Translations under genes and position numbers: made by a program
Notes under the pieces: generated by a model
What the model saw: only the letters and a program-made list of their open reading frames with translations
The model's database searches: none
What the model was told of the DNA's origin: nothing
NCBI GenBank assembly: GCA_900188465.1
Contig: FZPE01000001.1
Coordinates: forward strand, 186,001-250,000
Length of the DNA: 64,000 bases
Reading direction: 5' to 3'
Origin: Micrococcales bacterium KH10
GTDB lineage: Bacteria > Actinomycetota > Actinomycetes > Actinomycetales > Cellulomonadaceae
Shown: in pieces, positions 31,711 through 40,010 of the stretch
Layout: the number at the start of each line of letters is the position of its first letter
How positions within the stretch are numbered: position 1 is the first letter of the stretch

Positions 31711-33021
31711 CTACAGGTCGATTCCCAGCAAGGCTGACAAAGTCCGCGAGACGATTCCCGCCGCACCGGATGTCGCCTGTTCGCCGGCATAAACGGCAGT
31801 CAATGTCTGTTGTGCCCAGTCGTCCATTGCCGCCAGGGCACGAGGGGTGTCCAAGTCATCGCGCACCGCGCTGCGGACTTCATCCAGGAACGCCATCGGG
31901 TCAGCGCCTTCATAGCCGCTGAGCGCCTTGCGCCATCGCGTGATGCGTTCTTGCGCCGTTTTCAAGTCGTCATCGAACCATTCCCATTCGCTGCGGTAAT
32001 GGTGGCCCAGGACTGCCACCCGAATTGCGGCTGGTTCGACACCGGTAGCGAGAAGCCGGGACACCAGGACGAGATTGCCCAGTGACTTGCTCATCTTCTC
32101 GCCCTGATAAGAGACCAGTCCGGCATGCACGTGATGTTGCGCCCCGAAGCGCTCCGAGACCCGGCCGGCATCGTCAGGCAGCGCACGGGCGTGCAATGTG
32201 CTCATGGTGTGGTGCGGGAAGATGAGGTCTTGTCCACCGCCCTGCACAGCCCACTGGGTTCCTAAGCCATCACGAGCGATGACCGCGCATTCAATGTGCC
32301 AGCCCGGACGTCCCCGTCCCAGGTCACCACCGTCCCAGTTCGGCTCACCGTGCCGTTGCGCGCGCCACAGCAGCGGGTCAAGGGCGTCGCGTTTCCCGCT
32401 GCGCTGCGGATCGCCGCCGCGCCTCGCGAACAACGCAGTCGCCGTGTCGCGGTCGATGTCGAAGACCGCAGTGCCACCGGGTGTTGCGGACAGATCGGCG
32501 TAGATGTCACTGGTTCCGGCGATTGCGGTGGGATCCGCTGGGTCAACCGGCACAAGATAGGCCCGTCCGGCTTCGAGCAGGGTCGTCACCGCGGTGACGA
32601 CCCGCGGGATCGACTCTGTGGCACTGACATAGACATCCGGAGCGATCACCGACAGTGCCGTCATATCGCGGGTGAAGAGGTCTGTCTGCTCAGCGGCCAG
32701 ATCTTCCCATTCCTGCCCGGTGACCTTGGCTCGCTCCAGAAGCGGGTCATCCACGTCCGTGACGTTTGAAGCGTAGGTCACCGCTACGCCGTAATCGCGC
32801 CAGGTGCGGATCAGAACGTCAAAGGCGATATAGGTTGCGGCATGTCCGATATGTGTTGCGTCATAAGGCGTGACCCCGCAAACGTAGATGCCGGCCTCAG
32901 TCGCGTCAGCGGGCAACAGCGGCTGCAGTCTCTCAGTTGTGGAATCGAAAAGGTACGGCTGCTTTACGCGTGCCGTCGAATCGGGAATCTGCGGAATGGT
33001 GGGGTTGGGCCAGGCAAGCAC
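31711..33021 (-). CDS. mshC: Mycothiol ligase MshC
   Basis: A 436-residue ATP-dependent ligase joining cysteine to GlcN-inositol in mycothiol synthesis. It is a class I cysteinyl-tRNA synthetase paralogue with YVCGVTPYDATHIGHAATY (HIGH-type motif), the zinc and adenylate elements GWHIECAVI, and the KMSKS-type motif GEKMSKSLGN. It lacks the long anticodon-binding domain of CysS and starts MLAWPNP. It converges with the PAC2 gene (6-bp gap). Confidence 0.92.
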   Translation of the reverse strand: MLAWPNPTIPQIPDSTARVKQPYLFDSTTERLQPLLPADATEAGIYVCGVTPYDATHIGHAATYIAFDVLIRTWRDYGVAVTYASNVTDVDDPLLERAKVTGQEWEDLAAEQTDLFTRDMTALSVIAPDVYVSATESIPRVVTAVTTLLEAGRAYLVPVDPADPTAIAGTSDIYADLSATPGGTAVFDIDRDTATALFARRGGDPQRSGKRDALDPLLWRAQRHGEPNWDGGDLGRGRPGWHIECAVIARDGLGTQWAVQGGGQDLIFPHHTMSTLHARALPDDAGRVSERFGAQHHVHAGLVSYQGEKMSKSLGNLVLVSRLLATGVEPAAIRVAVLGHHYRSEWEWFDDDLKTAQERITRWRKALSGYEGADPMAFLDEVRSAVRDDLDTPRALAAMDDWAQQTLTAVYAGEQATSGAAGIVSRTLSALLGIDL

Positions 33022-33052
33022 CGCTACAGCCTACCTGGCGCCACAACGGAAA

Positions 33053-33937
33053 TTAAGCGTGAGTGCCGTAGGCAGACAGAACATTCGTTGCCAGCAACAC
33101 CAAGATCACTGCGGCCGCTGCGATGCGATACCAGACGAAGCCCGCATACGACCTCTTGGTGATCAACCTGAGGAATCCGACAATCACAACGTAACCGACG
33201 GCGAATGCCACGACGGTGGCCACAACCGTCTGAGTCATGGGCACGGCTGAGGCTGTCGAATCGTCCAATGACTTGGCCAATTGGAAGAAACCGGAGCCGA
33301 GCACCGCCGGCAACGCGAGCAGGAACGAGTAGCGCGCCGCGGCCTCGCGGGTGTAGCCCATGAGCAGCCCCATCGTGATCGTGCCGCCGGAACGTGAGAC
33401 GCCCGGGATCAACGCTAACGCTTGGGCGAATCCGAACAGGATCGAGTCCCGCATCGTCAGTTGCTGCAGTTGTCGCTTCTTTGCTCCGATACGGTCGGCA
33501 ATCCACAAGATGACGGCAAAACCCGCAAGCGTCGCCGTAATGAGGTAAAGATTCCGGAAGGTGTTTTCGATCACATCCTGGAAACCGAGCCCGAGCACCA
33601 CGATCGGCAAGGTTCCGAGCGCAATGAACCAAGCCATCTGCGCGTCATGGTCTGCTTGCTCAGTTGCGGTTGACCAGCCGGTTCGGGCGCGTACGCCCCG
33701 GCCACGGCGGCCACACAGCGCGTACCACCAAGCACTGAGAATGCGTGCCAGATCACGCCGGAAGTAGATGATGACCGCGGCTTCGGTGCCGATCTGTGTG
33801 ATCGCGGTAAAAGCCGCACCCGGGTCGGACGAGCCGATCAACTCCCCGACCACCCGCAGGTGAGCGCTGGACGAGACCGGAAGAAACTCAGTTAACCCTT
33901 GGACGAGGCCAAGAACGATGCTGTGCCATAGTTCCAC
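33053..33937 (-). CDS. uppP: Undecaprenyl-diphosphatase
   Basis: A 294-residue, multi-pass membrane phosphatase that recycles the lipid carrier for cell-wall synthesis. Motif 1 is GLVQGLTEFLPVSSSAHL near the N terminus and motif 2 is PGVSRSGGTIT. Eight or so hydrophobic helices are visible. Overproduction in other bacteria gives bacitracin resistance. It lies just upstream of mshC in the same direction. Confidence 0.94.
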   Translation of the reverse strand: MELWHSIVLGLVQGLTEFLPVSSSAHLRVVGELIGSSDPGAAFTAITQIGTEAAVIIYFRRDLARILSAWWYALCGRRGRGVRARTGWSTATEQADHDAQMAWFIALGTLPIVVLGLGFQDVIENTFRNLYLITATLAGFAVILWIADRIGAKKRQLQQLTMRDSILFGFAQALALIPGVSRSGGTITMGLLMGYTREAAARYSFLLALPAVLGSGFFQLAKSLDDSTASAVPMTQTVVATVVAFAVGYVVIVGFLRLITKRSYAGFVWYRIAAAAVILVLLATNVLSAYGTHA

Positions 33938-33990
33938 CGTGTGGACATTACATTGTCACGCTGTGGAACGCGATGCGGCATACCGGCGTT

Positions 33991-34221
33991 CTAGTCATCC
34001 ACTTCGTCGTCGTCATCCTCGTCATCGGCCACCATGAACGGTGTGGCCTCGCCATAGGCCAAACCGAGCGCCTCGTCGTATACATCAAAGGCATCAGCCA
34101 GCACATAGTAGGCGTCATCGACCGCAGGGTCGTCATCGCCACGGCGGTTCGTTACAGCAGAGTAATGCGCCTCGAGCGCGGCTATGAAGCGGTCGAGTGC
34201 GGCTCGCGGATCGACAGTCAT
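33991..34221 (-). CDS. Conserved actinobacterial small acidic protein
   Basis: A 76-residue acidic protein with predicted helices (DPRAALDRFIAALEAHYSAV), a central RRGDDDPAVDDAYY, and an Asp/Glu tail. Similar short proteins occur beside DUF5703 and M20 peptidase genes in actinobacteria. The ATG at 34221 lies 7 nt after TACGGT, a leaderless-type promoter. No function known. Confidence 0.65.
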   Translation of the reverse strand: MTVDPRAALDRFIAALEAHYSAVTNRRGDDDPAVDDAYYVLADAFDVYDEALGLAYGEATPFMVADDEDDDDEVDD

Positions 34222-34407
34222 GTAGATGACCGTAGCGCGAACCGCGCAAAAATGGCAGATCAAATACGTGTCGATAGCCAAAACTTTGATCACGATCGTG
34301 CAACGGCCTTATTCGGCCAGGCGATAGAACGAGTTTTTTCGCCCCGATTTGCTGCTAGCGTGCTACGAATATGAACAGTGCAACGGCTCGCGGGAGGTGC
34401 GGCATAC

Positions 34408-34608
34408 ATGGAATCAGCCAAAGTGCGTGAGTATGAGTATCGGGTCGTCACACTGACACCTGACACCAGCCGGAATGAAGCCCGCGAGTTGCTCACTCAG
34501 GCCGCAGAGTACGGTCAGTGGGAACTGGCGCGCAGCCGTTGGTACATCGGCGGGATGCGCAAGGTGTGGCTGCGGCGTCGCGTCATGCGGGTTCGGTCCA
34601 CCCTTTAG
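34408..34608 (+). CDS. DUF5703-family protein
   Basis: A 66-residue basic protein with YEYRVVTLTPDTSRNEAREL and a C-terminal KVWLRRRVMRVRS, which match the DUF5703 family of actinobacteria. GGGAGGTG lies 8 nt before the ATG at 34408; an in-frame ATG at 34378 lacks a ribosome site. It overlaps the M20 peptidase gene end-to-end by 4 nt. Function unknown. Confidence 0.8.
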   Translation: MESAKVREYEYRVVTLTPDTSRNEARELLTQAAEYGQWELARSRWYIGGMRKVWLRRRVMRVRSTL

Positions 34609-35966
34609 CAGTCCTGCAAAAGATCCCGCAGCACTCGCACACCGAACTGTAATGCCGCAATGGGCACGCGCTCGTCCACGCCGTGGAACAGCCCGGTGAA
34701 GTCCAGATCCTCAGGCAACTGCAGCGGGACGAAACCATAACCCTGGATGCCCAGCCGCGACAGCGATTTGTTGTCCGTGCCTGCCGAGAGCATATAGGGC
34801 AGTACCGGCGCTCCGGGGTCGTGACGATGCAGTGCTGCGATCATCGAATCGACAACCGGCGCTTCCCAGGGCGCTTCGACCGCGACATCGGCATGAATGG
34901 TCTCGATCTCTACCTGCGGCCCCGCCAGACGTGCCAATTGGGCCATATCCTCGTCCACCGATCCAGGCAGGAATCGTGCGTCCAAGGTCGCTTGCGCCCG
35001 CGACGGAATGACGTTGTCCTTATACCCGGCATTGAGCCTGGTCGGGTTGGTTGTGGTTCGCACGCTCGCACCGACGAATCGTTTAGCCGGACCGAGTGCG
35101 GAGATCAACTCTGTGACCTGTTCCGGATCGTCTGGATTGAAAGTGACTCCCAGCAAGTCCGCGACGCCCTGTAACAGGCGGCGCACAGTGGGGGTGAGTC
35201 GCTGCGGCCAACGGTGGCGTCCGATACGGGTGAGCGCATCGGCGAGGTCAACGATGACGTTCTCGGTCGCGTCCTGGGAGCCGTGTCCCGCAGCGCCTCG
35301 AGTGACGAGGTTGAGCCAAGCAAGCGACTTCTCAGCCGTCTGCAACAGGTAGACCCGTTGACCGGCCACCGCGACAGAGAAGCCTCCTACCTCGCTGATT
35401 GCCTCGGTTGCACCATCGAATAAGTCTGCATGGTTATCGACGATGAACTGCGCCCCCATCGGGCCACCGGCTTCTTCGTCGGCGAAGAAGGCAAGAATCA
35501 CGTCACGGGAGGGTTGGACGCCGGTACGCGCGAACTCACGGACTATCGCGAGGATCATCGCGTCCATGTCCTTCATATCGACGGTGCCGCGTCCCCAGAT
35601 CATGTCGTCACGAACTTCAGCGGCAAACGGCGGCACCGACCATTCGTCCGCAATGGCCGGAACGACGTCAAGGTGCCCGTGCAGCACCAGCGCAGGTCGG
35701 CTGGGATCTTTACCTGGAATTCTCGCGATGACGCTGGCCCGTCGCGGAGCGGTTTCGATGTACTCGGCGGTGATACCCACTTCGTCGAGTAGTCGCATCA
35801 CGAGTTCGGCGGCTTCCCGCTCCCCTGGACCGGAGCCGTCGCCGTAATTTTGAGAATCGATACGCACGAGCGCCCGGCAGATATCGACGACCTCGTCCTC
35901 GGCAGTGACTGTGGACATGTCCGACGAGGTGTTCTGTCGCACTGGAGCCAGTTCGTCGTTCGACAT
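34605..35966 (-). CDS. M20-family metallopeptidase (DapE/ArgE-like)
   Basis: A 453-residue zinc peptidase or deacylase. Metal-site motifs are LHGHLDVVP, WGRGTVDMKDMDAM and FADEEAGGPMGA. The dimerisation domain sits in the centre, and a late metal His occurs in the C-terminal GLFHGVDERVP. The ATG at 35966 follows AAGGAAC. Many relatives are annotated as succinyl-diaminopimelate desuccinylase-like dipeptidases; the substrate is not set by the sequence. It is the last chromosomal gene before the right prophage. Confidence 0.88.
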   Translation of the reverse strand: MSNDELAPVRQNTSSDMSTVTAEDEVVDICRALVRIDSQNYGDGSGPGEREAAELVMRLLDEVGITAEYIETAPRRASVIARIPGKDPSRPALVLHGHLDVVPAIADEWSVPPFAAEVRDDMIWGRGTVDMKDMDAMILAIVREFARTGVQPSRDVILAFFADEEAGGPMGAQFIVDNHADLFDGATEAISEVGGFSVAVAGQRVYLLQTAEKSLAWLNLVTRGAAGHGSQDATENVIVDLADALTRIGRHRWPQRLTPTVRRLLQGVADLLGVTFNPDDPEQVTELISALGPAKRFVGASVRTTTNPTRLNAGYKDNVIPSRAQATLDARFLPGSVDEDMAQLARLAGPQVEIETIHADVAVEAPWEAPVVDSMIAALHRHDPGAPVLPYMLSAGTDNKSLSRLGIQGYGFVPLQLPEDLDFTGLFHGVDERVPIAALQFGVRVLRDLLQDC

Positions 35967-36041
35967 CAATGTTCCTTCGATTGTGTCGTGCCTATCGGCA
36001 AGTCACAACCATCGTAGGACGCTCCGTTAAGAGGAGAACTG

Positions 36042-36066
36042 TGGTGTCCGGAGGGGGACTTGAACC
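36042..36066 (-). other. attL: 3' end of a tRNA (probably tRNA-Leu) at the prophage boundary
   Basis: On the minus strand these 25 bases read as a T loop (TTCAAGT), the T-stem 3' strand CCCCC, acceptor strand TCCGGAC, discriminator A and CCA. The bases 5' of it do not form the rest of a tRNA: the T-stem 5' strand is wrong and no anticodon arm is present. This is the displaced 3' fragment left by integration into a tRNA gene. The intact tRNA should lie at the far end of the prophage, beyond the window. The acceptor/T-arm pattern resembles actinobacterial tRNA-Leu(GAG), from memory. Confidence 0.85.
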
Positions 36067-36158
36067 GCTTCTACTGGTAGACTGAAACCGTTGGAATCGC
36101 TCAAATATCAACGTTTTGCAGCATACCCAAAGGTACCGTTTATGCCCTCAAAGCCCAT

Positions 36159-36190
36159 CTCAGGTCACAAACCTGTTACCTCAGGTAACA
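36159..36190. promoter_or_regulatory. Palindromic operator upstream of the integrase
   Basis: TGTTACC-TCA-GGTAACA (36174-36190) is a perfect 7-bp hyphenated palindrome ending 8 nt before the integrase ATG. The string CTCAGGTCAC at 36159 recurs as CTCAGGTAAC at 36180, a 21-bp (two helical turns) repeat. This could be a repressor site controlling int or an integrase arm-type site. Confidence 0.55.
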
Positions 36191-36198
36191 TCGAGCGC

Positions 36199-37407
36199 AT
36201 GGCCAAGACCCCTCAACCGTACACTCTCGCGGACGGAAAGACTCGATGGCGCGTCTACTACCGCAAGACCCGAGCCGACGGTTCGATCGGGCAGACGAAC
36301 CAGGGCTTCGAGGACTACGAAAGCGCCGAGCGCTGGGCCAAGCTGATCGACAAGATCGGCATCGAGGAAGCGCTCAAGGTGCTACCGTCGTGGCAAACCG
36401 ACAAGCCGGTCACACCCGATCTGCGTACGTTTGCCCTGGAACACATCGACCTGCTAACTGGTGTGGGCGAGGACTATCGGCGGCGCTCCCGCCGCGTGAT
36501 CGAGAACGACCTCGGCGTGCTCGGCGAACTCCCCATCGACGCGATCGGTGAGGACGAGATCGCGAAATGGATTTCCCGACTCTCAGATGCGGGCGCGGCG
36601 GGCAAGACGATCAAAAACAAACACGGTCTGCTCTCGGCAATCTTCAAGCGGGCAGTGCGGAAGAAAATCATCTCGGCCAATCCCTGCGAGGGTTCGCGGA
36701 TCCCCAAGTCAGTGCGCACCGAGATGACGATCCTCACTCCCGATGAGTTCCGATCGTTCTTGACCTGCTTCACGCCACATTGGCAGCCGCTCGTGGCGTT
36801 CCTATTCGGCTCGGGGTTGCGGTTCTCGGAGGCAACAGCACTCAACGTCGGTGATATTGACCTCGAAGGAAAGCGCGTCTCAGTAACTAAGGCGTGGAAG
36901 AACAACGGGCGAACCCTAGGTGCACCAAAGACCGAGCGGTCGCGGCGGCAGGTCTCGATCAGCGAGGAAACGCTGGCTGCGATCTTGCCACTGGTTAAAG
37001 GACGCGCGCCGAGCGAGCTTTTATTCACGAATCAGCGCGGCGACAAGGTGCGCTCACAGACCTTTCATGACAATGCATGGGACCCAGCCGTCCGACTCGC
37101 GAACGGTGAGGATGCGCAAAAGGCTGGCGCAAAGAGAATCGCCCGCAGACGTGACGCACAGGGCAACATCATTAAGCCGCTCGACGTGCCTATTCGCAAG
37201 CGTCCACGAGTCCATGACGCTCGACATTCGCATGCGTCGTGGCTACTGGGCGCGCGCGTTCCGATCAATTACGTGCAGGCGCAGTTGGGGCACGAGTCGA
37301 TTCAAACAACCGTGGACCGCTATGGACACCTCATGCCCGATGCTGGGTTGGCGATCAGCGCGGCGCTGTCAGGCGTGATGGGCGAGCCAAAGGCGATTGA
37401 GGGGTAG
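36199..37407 (+). CDS. Tyrosine-type phage integrase
   Basis: A 402-residue site-specific recombinase. It has an N-terminal arm-binding AP2/SAM-like region (1-70), a core-binding domain (70-165), and a catalytic domain with R208 (GSGLRFSEATAL), H339-x-x-R342 (VHDARHSHASWLL), H365 (LGHESIQTT) and nucleophile Y375 (DRYGHL). The ATG at 36199 is favoured; the frame extends further up through the att region. It lies immediately next to the tRNA fragment, as expected for tRNA-targeting prophages. Confidence 0.93.
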   Translation: MAKTPQPYTLADGKTRWRVYYRKTRADGSIGQTNQGFEDYESAERWAKLIDKIGIEEALKVLPSWQTDKPVTPDLRTFALEHIDLLTGVGEDYRRRSRRVIENDLGVLGELPIDAIGEDEIAKWISRLSDAGAAGKTIKNKHGLLSAIFKRAVRKKIISANPCEGSRIPKSVRTEMTILTPDEFRSFLTCFTPHWQPLVAFLFGSGLRFSEATALNVGDIDLEGKRVSVTKAWKNNGRTLGAPKTERSRRQVSISEETLAAILPLVKGRAPSELLFTNQRGDKVRSQTFHDNAWDPAVRLANGEDAQKAGAKRIARRRDAQGNIIKPLDVPIRKRPRVHDARHSHASWLLGARVPINYVQAQLGHESIQTTVDRYGHLMPDAGLAISAALSGVMGEPKAIEG

Positions 37408-37424
37408 TGAGGGTTGACGGCATG

Positions 37425-38564
37425 TCAATCATCCCAGTCGTCATCCCACTCTGAACCGCGCGAAACAATAGGCTTTGGTGGTAGCGGAGGCCCAAATGAA
37501 TCTAGCCAATCCTGCTCGGCCTCCTGAGCTTTAATAACATTGAGAGTCACGTCCGCCTTAAGGGAACTGCCTTTGACTGTAGCCTTCGCCACAGGAACTA
37601 TGCCCCTCTCCTCGAAGAACTTCACCAGTGGAAGCATGTTTGCGGCTTGAGTTGGGGTCAAAATGCCAACCCGCTCTCCGTCAATATCTATTTCCACCGT
37701 CTCGACCGAGGATCTGGGACGAATCTCATGGATCGCGTGGAGAGTGGCTGCAACATGAACCTCGGGACTGTGCTCGACGATCTTGGACAGAACGTCCATA
37801 TGATCCTCTTCTTTAGTGACCTGGATCGTGCTGCCCGTCGGCAAAACAACATGCGCCTCGTCAGGGAGATTGTTTGCGGGTCGGATGCCGTTAACCGGAG
37901 GAAGTGACAGGGTTACTCTCGCATTCACATGTCGCCCAGCGGTGCTCATCCATGTGCGTGATCCAAGGGACAGGTGCCTGCCCATTGCTGCGAGGTCCGC
38001 AACAATCGGATGGTACTCCTCGGCTGTATATCGGTCGAGATAGCCAACATGGTGACCACCGATCCATACAGCGACCGCATTGCTGTCATAGGGATTGTCT
38101 GAATCGTCTGCCAATGCGGCTGGTAGATGTAGTTCAGCACCGTCATAGCCACTGGTGTCGATGCCCTGGAAAAGTTTTCGAAAAGCTCCGTCGCGATAGG
38201 CCTCTCCAACCACTTCCCCCCGGGTGCCGCGCTGTACCCAAGGTTCGATAGGGTCACCCACCGGTGCCGCCGCCACATGCGTGTCGACATAATCGTCATC
38301 GGAATCATCGCCGTCATCAGGGAAGGCTTCGCGCGATTGGTTTACAGCGACCGTAACGTCACCCTCTGGCGGCTTTGTCGGTGACCCAAACAGTGCACGA
38401 ACTCCACCCCAAATAACAACACATGCCCCGCCGAGCATGAGCGCGAGTCCGAGTCCACTGTCTCCTGCTAGCGCAAAGAGGCCTACAACAATCAGGACAA
38501 AGCCCAGAACTACCCCGCCACACCCTGTTGCGCAGCCGTCAAAATCGTCATTTTCCATAGGCAT
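37425..38564 (-). CDS. Membrane-anchored HIRAN-domain protein (prophage cargo)
   Basis: A 379-residue protein with two membrane helices at the N terminus (about 15-33 and 37-58), an acidic linker (80-93) and a HIRAN-type domain (about 116-222: GEVVGEAYRDGAFRKLF, then DSDNPYDSNAVAVWIGGHHV, then GYLDRYTAEEY). A second, weaker HIRAN-like unit follows (about 245-345, VEIDIDGERVGILTPTQA). HIRAN domains bind DNA ends and stalled forks in eukaryotic Rad5/HLTF. The gene is opposite to int, between int and the immunity genes, and looks more AT-rich than its neighbours. A defence or exclusion role is inferred from position only. Confidence 0.75.
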   Translation of the reverse strand: MPMENDDFDGCATGCGGVVLGFVLIVVGLFALAGDSGLGLALMLGGACVVIWGGVRALFGSPTKPPEGDVTVAVNQSREAFPDDGDDSDDDYVDTHVAAAPVGDPIEPWVQRGTRGEVVGEAYRDGAFRKLFQGIDTSGYDGAELHLPAALADDSDNPYDSNAVAVWIGGHHVGYLDRYTAEEYHPIVADLAAMGRHLSLGSRTWMSTAGRHVNARVTLSLPPVNGIRPANNLPDEAHVVLPTGSTIQVTKEEDHMDVLSKIVEHSPEVHVAATLHAIHEIRPRSSVETVEIDIDGERVGILTPTQAANMLPLVKFFEERGIVPVAKATVKGSSLKADVTLNVIKAQEAEQDWLDSFGPPLPPKPIVSRGSEWDDDWDD

Positions 38565-38597
38565 TCCGTCAATGTACCCGTGCTGCGGTCCCGGAGT

Positions 38598-39008
38598 CTA
38601 GGCTCTAGTCCACTTTCTCCCAATGTCAGCCTCGCGTTGGAACACTTCGATCACCCAAGGTGCTACATCGAGTTCGTCGGCCAGCGCACGCGGATCAGGC
38701 CCGACCATGCGCTCTGCGATGGCATATTCGATAGGACTGATCAATCTCCGGGCAGCCGTCGCATCCGCCCTGCGCTCACGACGTCGATGTTCGTCTGGGT
38801 CGTGCACGGTTCGGTCTCGATGCCACGCGTGATCCAACTCGTGCGCCAGCGTCGAGCGCACCTGGGGGTCGGTCATGGTCACGTTCAAGGTGATACAGCG
38901 GGCATCGTCGTCGTAGTGGCCCCACCGCTCCCCTAGATCTGCTTGACGAACGCGCACACCGTTGCGCGCCGCCTCGTCTAATAAGTCATCAGTCCTCAAT
39001 GTGCCCAT
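38598..39008 (-). CDS. ImmA/IrrE-type metallopeptidase
   Basis: A 136-residue zinc protease with HELDHAWH (HExxH at about 56-60) and a downstream ERRADATAARRLI helix providing the third ligand. In ICEBs1 and related prophages ImmA cleaves the repressor to induce excision. The gene overlaps the 3' end of the repressor gene by 20 nt, in the same direction, so the two are made together. The ATG follows GGCGGAG. Confidence 0.85.
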   Translation of the reverse strand: MGTLRTDDLLDEAARNGVRVRQADLGERWGHYDDDARCITLNVTMTDPQVRSTLAHELDHAWHRDRTVHDPDEHRRRERRADATAARRLISPIEYAIAERMVGPDPRALADELDVAPWVIEVFQREADIGRKWTRA

Positions 39009-39378
39009 CTTGCTCCGCCAACGGTCCGTGCCGGTGATCTTTTGCCGCTTCGTATTCCTGGACTGTAGTGGCACCCTCGGACATTGGGCGTAGCGCGTGG
39101 ACGGTGGCTGTGTTGGCTGGGTGGCCATAGTCTTTAATAAATCGGTCGTAGGCGCGTTTGACGATTGCGTGCGGGTCTTCGCCCATTGCTTCGGCAGCCC
39201 AGGACAGGACCGATGTCGGCATGGGGCGGGTGCCCTTGAGGTACCGGTCGAGTTGGGACCGGTCTATGCCCATTTTTGCGGCTAGGTCTTTGACGGTGAT
39301 CCCACGGGCTCGCGCGTCACCTGCGACTTGTCCGCCCAGGTATGTGGCGAAAGCGTCGCCCCGTTTTCGTGTAGTCAT
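38989..39378 (-). CDS. Phage repressor, HTH
   Basis: A 129-residue regulator with an HTH of the Cro/C1 class (about 24-60: VKDLAAKMGIDRSQLDRYLKG) and a charged C-terminal tail that may be the ImmA target. Codons from ATG at 39378 are used; the frame is open to an ATG at 39420, which lies inside the operator palindrome. It is divergent from the Cro-like gene at 39475. It is probably the lysogeny repressor. Confidence 0.78.
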   Translation of the reverse strand: MTTRKRGDAFATYLGGQVAGDARARGITVKDLAAKMGIDRSQLDRYLKGTRPMPTSVLSWAAEAMGEDPHAIVKRAYDRFIKDYGHPANTATVHALRPMSEGATTVQEYEAAKDHRHGPLAEQDGHIED

Positions 39379-39410
39379 GTGGCTGACTGTATCACCATTA
39401 CGGCCGGTTT

Positions 39411-39476
39411 GTGTAGCCATATTGCTACACGAATTGATTTGACATGCAGCCGCTTAGCATGATTGAGTAGCCATAT
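39411..39476. promoter_or_regulatory. Immunity-switch operator region
   Basis: A 20-bp palindrome GTGTAGC-N6-GCTACAC lies at 39411-39430 between the divergent repressor and Cro-like genes. The string GTAGCCATAT occurs in it (39413) and again 54 bp on (39467), where it overlaps the start codon of the rightward gene. A TTGACA -35 box is at 39439-39444. This is the layout of a lambda-type genetic switch, with one strong and one half operator. Confidence 0.65.
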
Positions 39477-39711
39477 GGCCGATCACAACAGCGCCGAGCG
39501 CATCGCCCAGCTCGTGTCACAGGCGATGGTAACCGCAGGCAAAAGCAAGACCTGGCTAGCCGAGCAGACAGGCATTCCGTACAGCACGCTTGGACGCAAA
39601 CTACGCGGCGTCTCTGAGTTCAACTACTCCGAAACATTCCGCATCGCAGAAGCACTCGGCGTTCATCCCGCGGACCTCATCCCCTCTGAGTTCAAGAAGG
39701 CGGTGGCGTGA
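39475..39711 (+). CDS. Cro-like HTH regulator
   Basis: A 78-residue protein with an HTH of the XRE type (about 22-65: KSKTWLAEQTGIPYSTLGRKLRG and a following recognition-support helix). It is the first gene of the rightward early operon, directly across the switch region from the repressor. The ATG lies within a copy of the operator core and has no ribosome site, so it is probably leaderless. Confidence 0.8.
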   Translation: MADHNSAERIAQLVSQAMVTAGKSKTWLAEQTGIPYSTLGRKLRGVSEFNYSETFRIAEALGVHPADLIPSEFKKAVA

Positions 39712-39926
39712 TGAGCAACAAGACCGTCACCCCCGCCAACATCGAAGCGGTGATTGTGAACATCAAAAGCGACGCCGCGACCGATAAACGGCAGACCCAT
39801 GCCGGGAGCGTCGGGGCTGCGATGTATTCCGGTGGCCGCGTTGATGGTGCGATCTCAGCACTGATCACACTCGGCCTGATTGACGTTGACGAGGTTGCCA
39901 AACTGCGCGCCGAGTTGAACGCCTGA
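39711..39926 (+). CDS. Hypothetical early phage protein
   Basis: A 71-residue protein whose ATG overlaps the previous stop (TGATG). It has a predicted helical repeat (PANIEAVIVNIKSDAATDK; GAISALITLGLIDVDEVAKL). No family is recognised. Confidence 0.6.
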   Translation: MSNKTVTPANIEAVIVNIKSDAATDKRQTHAGSVGAAMYSGGRVDGAISALITLGLIDVDEVAKLRAELNA

Positions 39927-40010
39927 CCCCCACCCGCCATTGCCCGTATGGGCCGAGTTTGTTGTACCCACCTCCCTGCTTCGAGCTGGGGAGAGAATCG
40001 AGAAATTGTC

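Noticed and set aside
4276-35966. Further mobile elements within the core region
   Set aside because: No transposase, integrase or terminal repeats were found; all genes are ordinary actinobacterial chromosome genes.
36042-36066. Functional tRNA gene at the prophage boundary
   Set aside because: Only the 3' quarter is present; no D or anticodon arm can be formed from the adjacent phage DNA.
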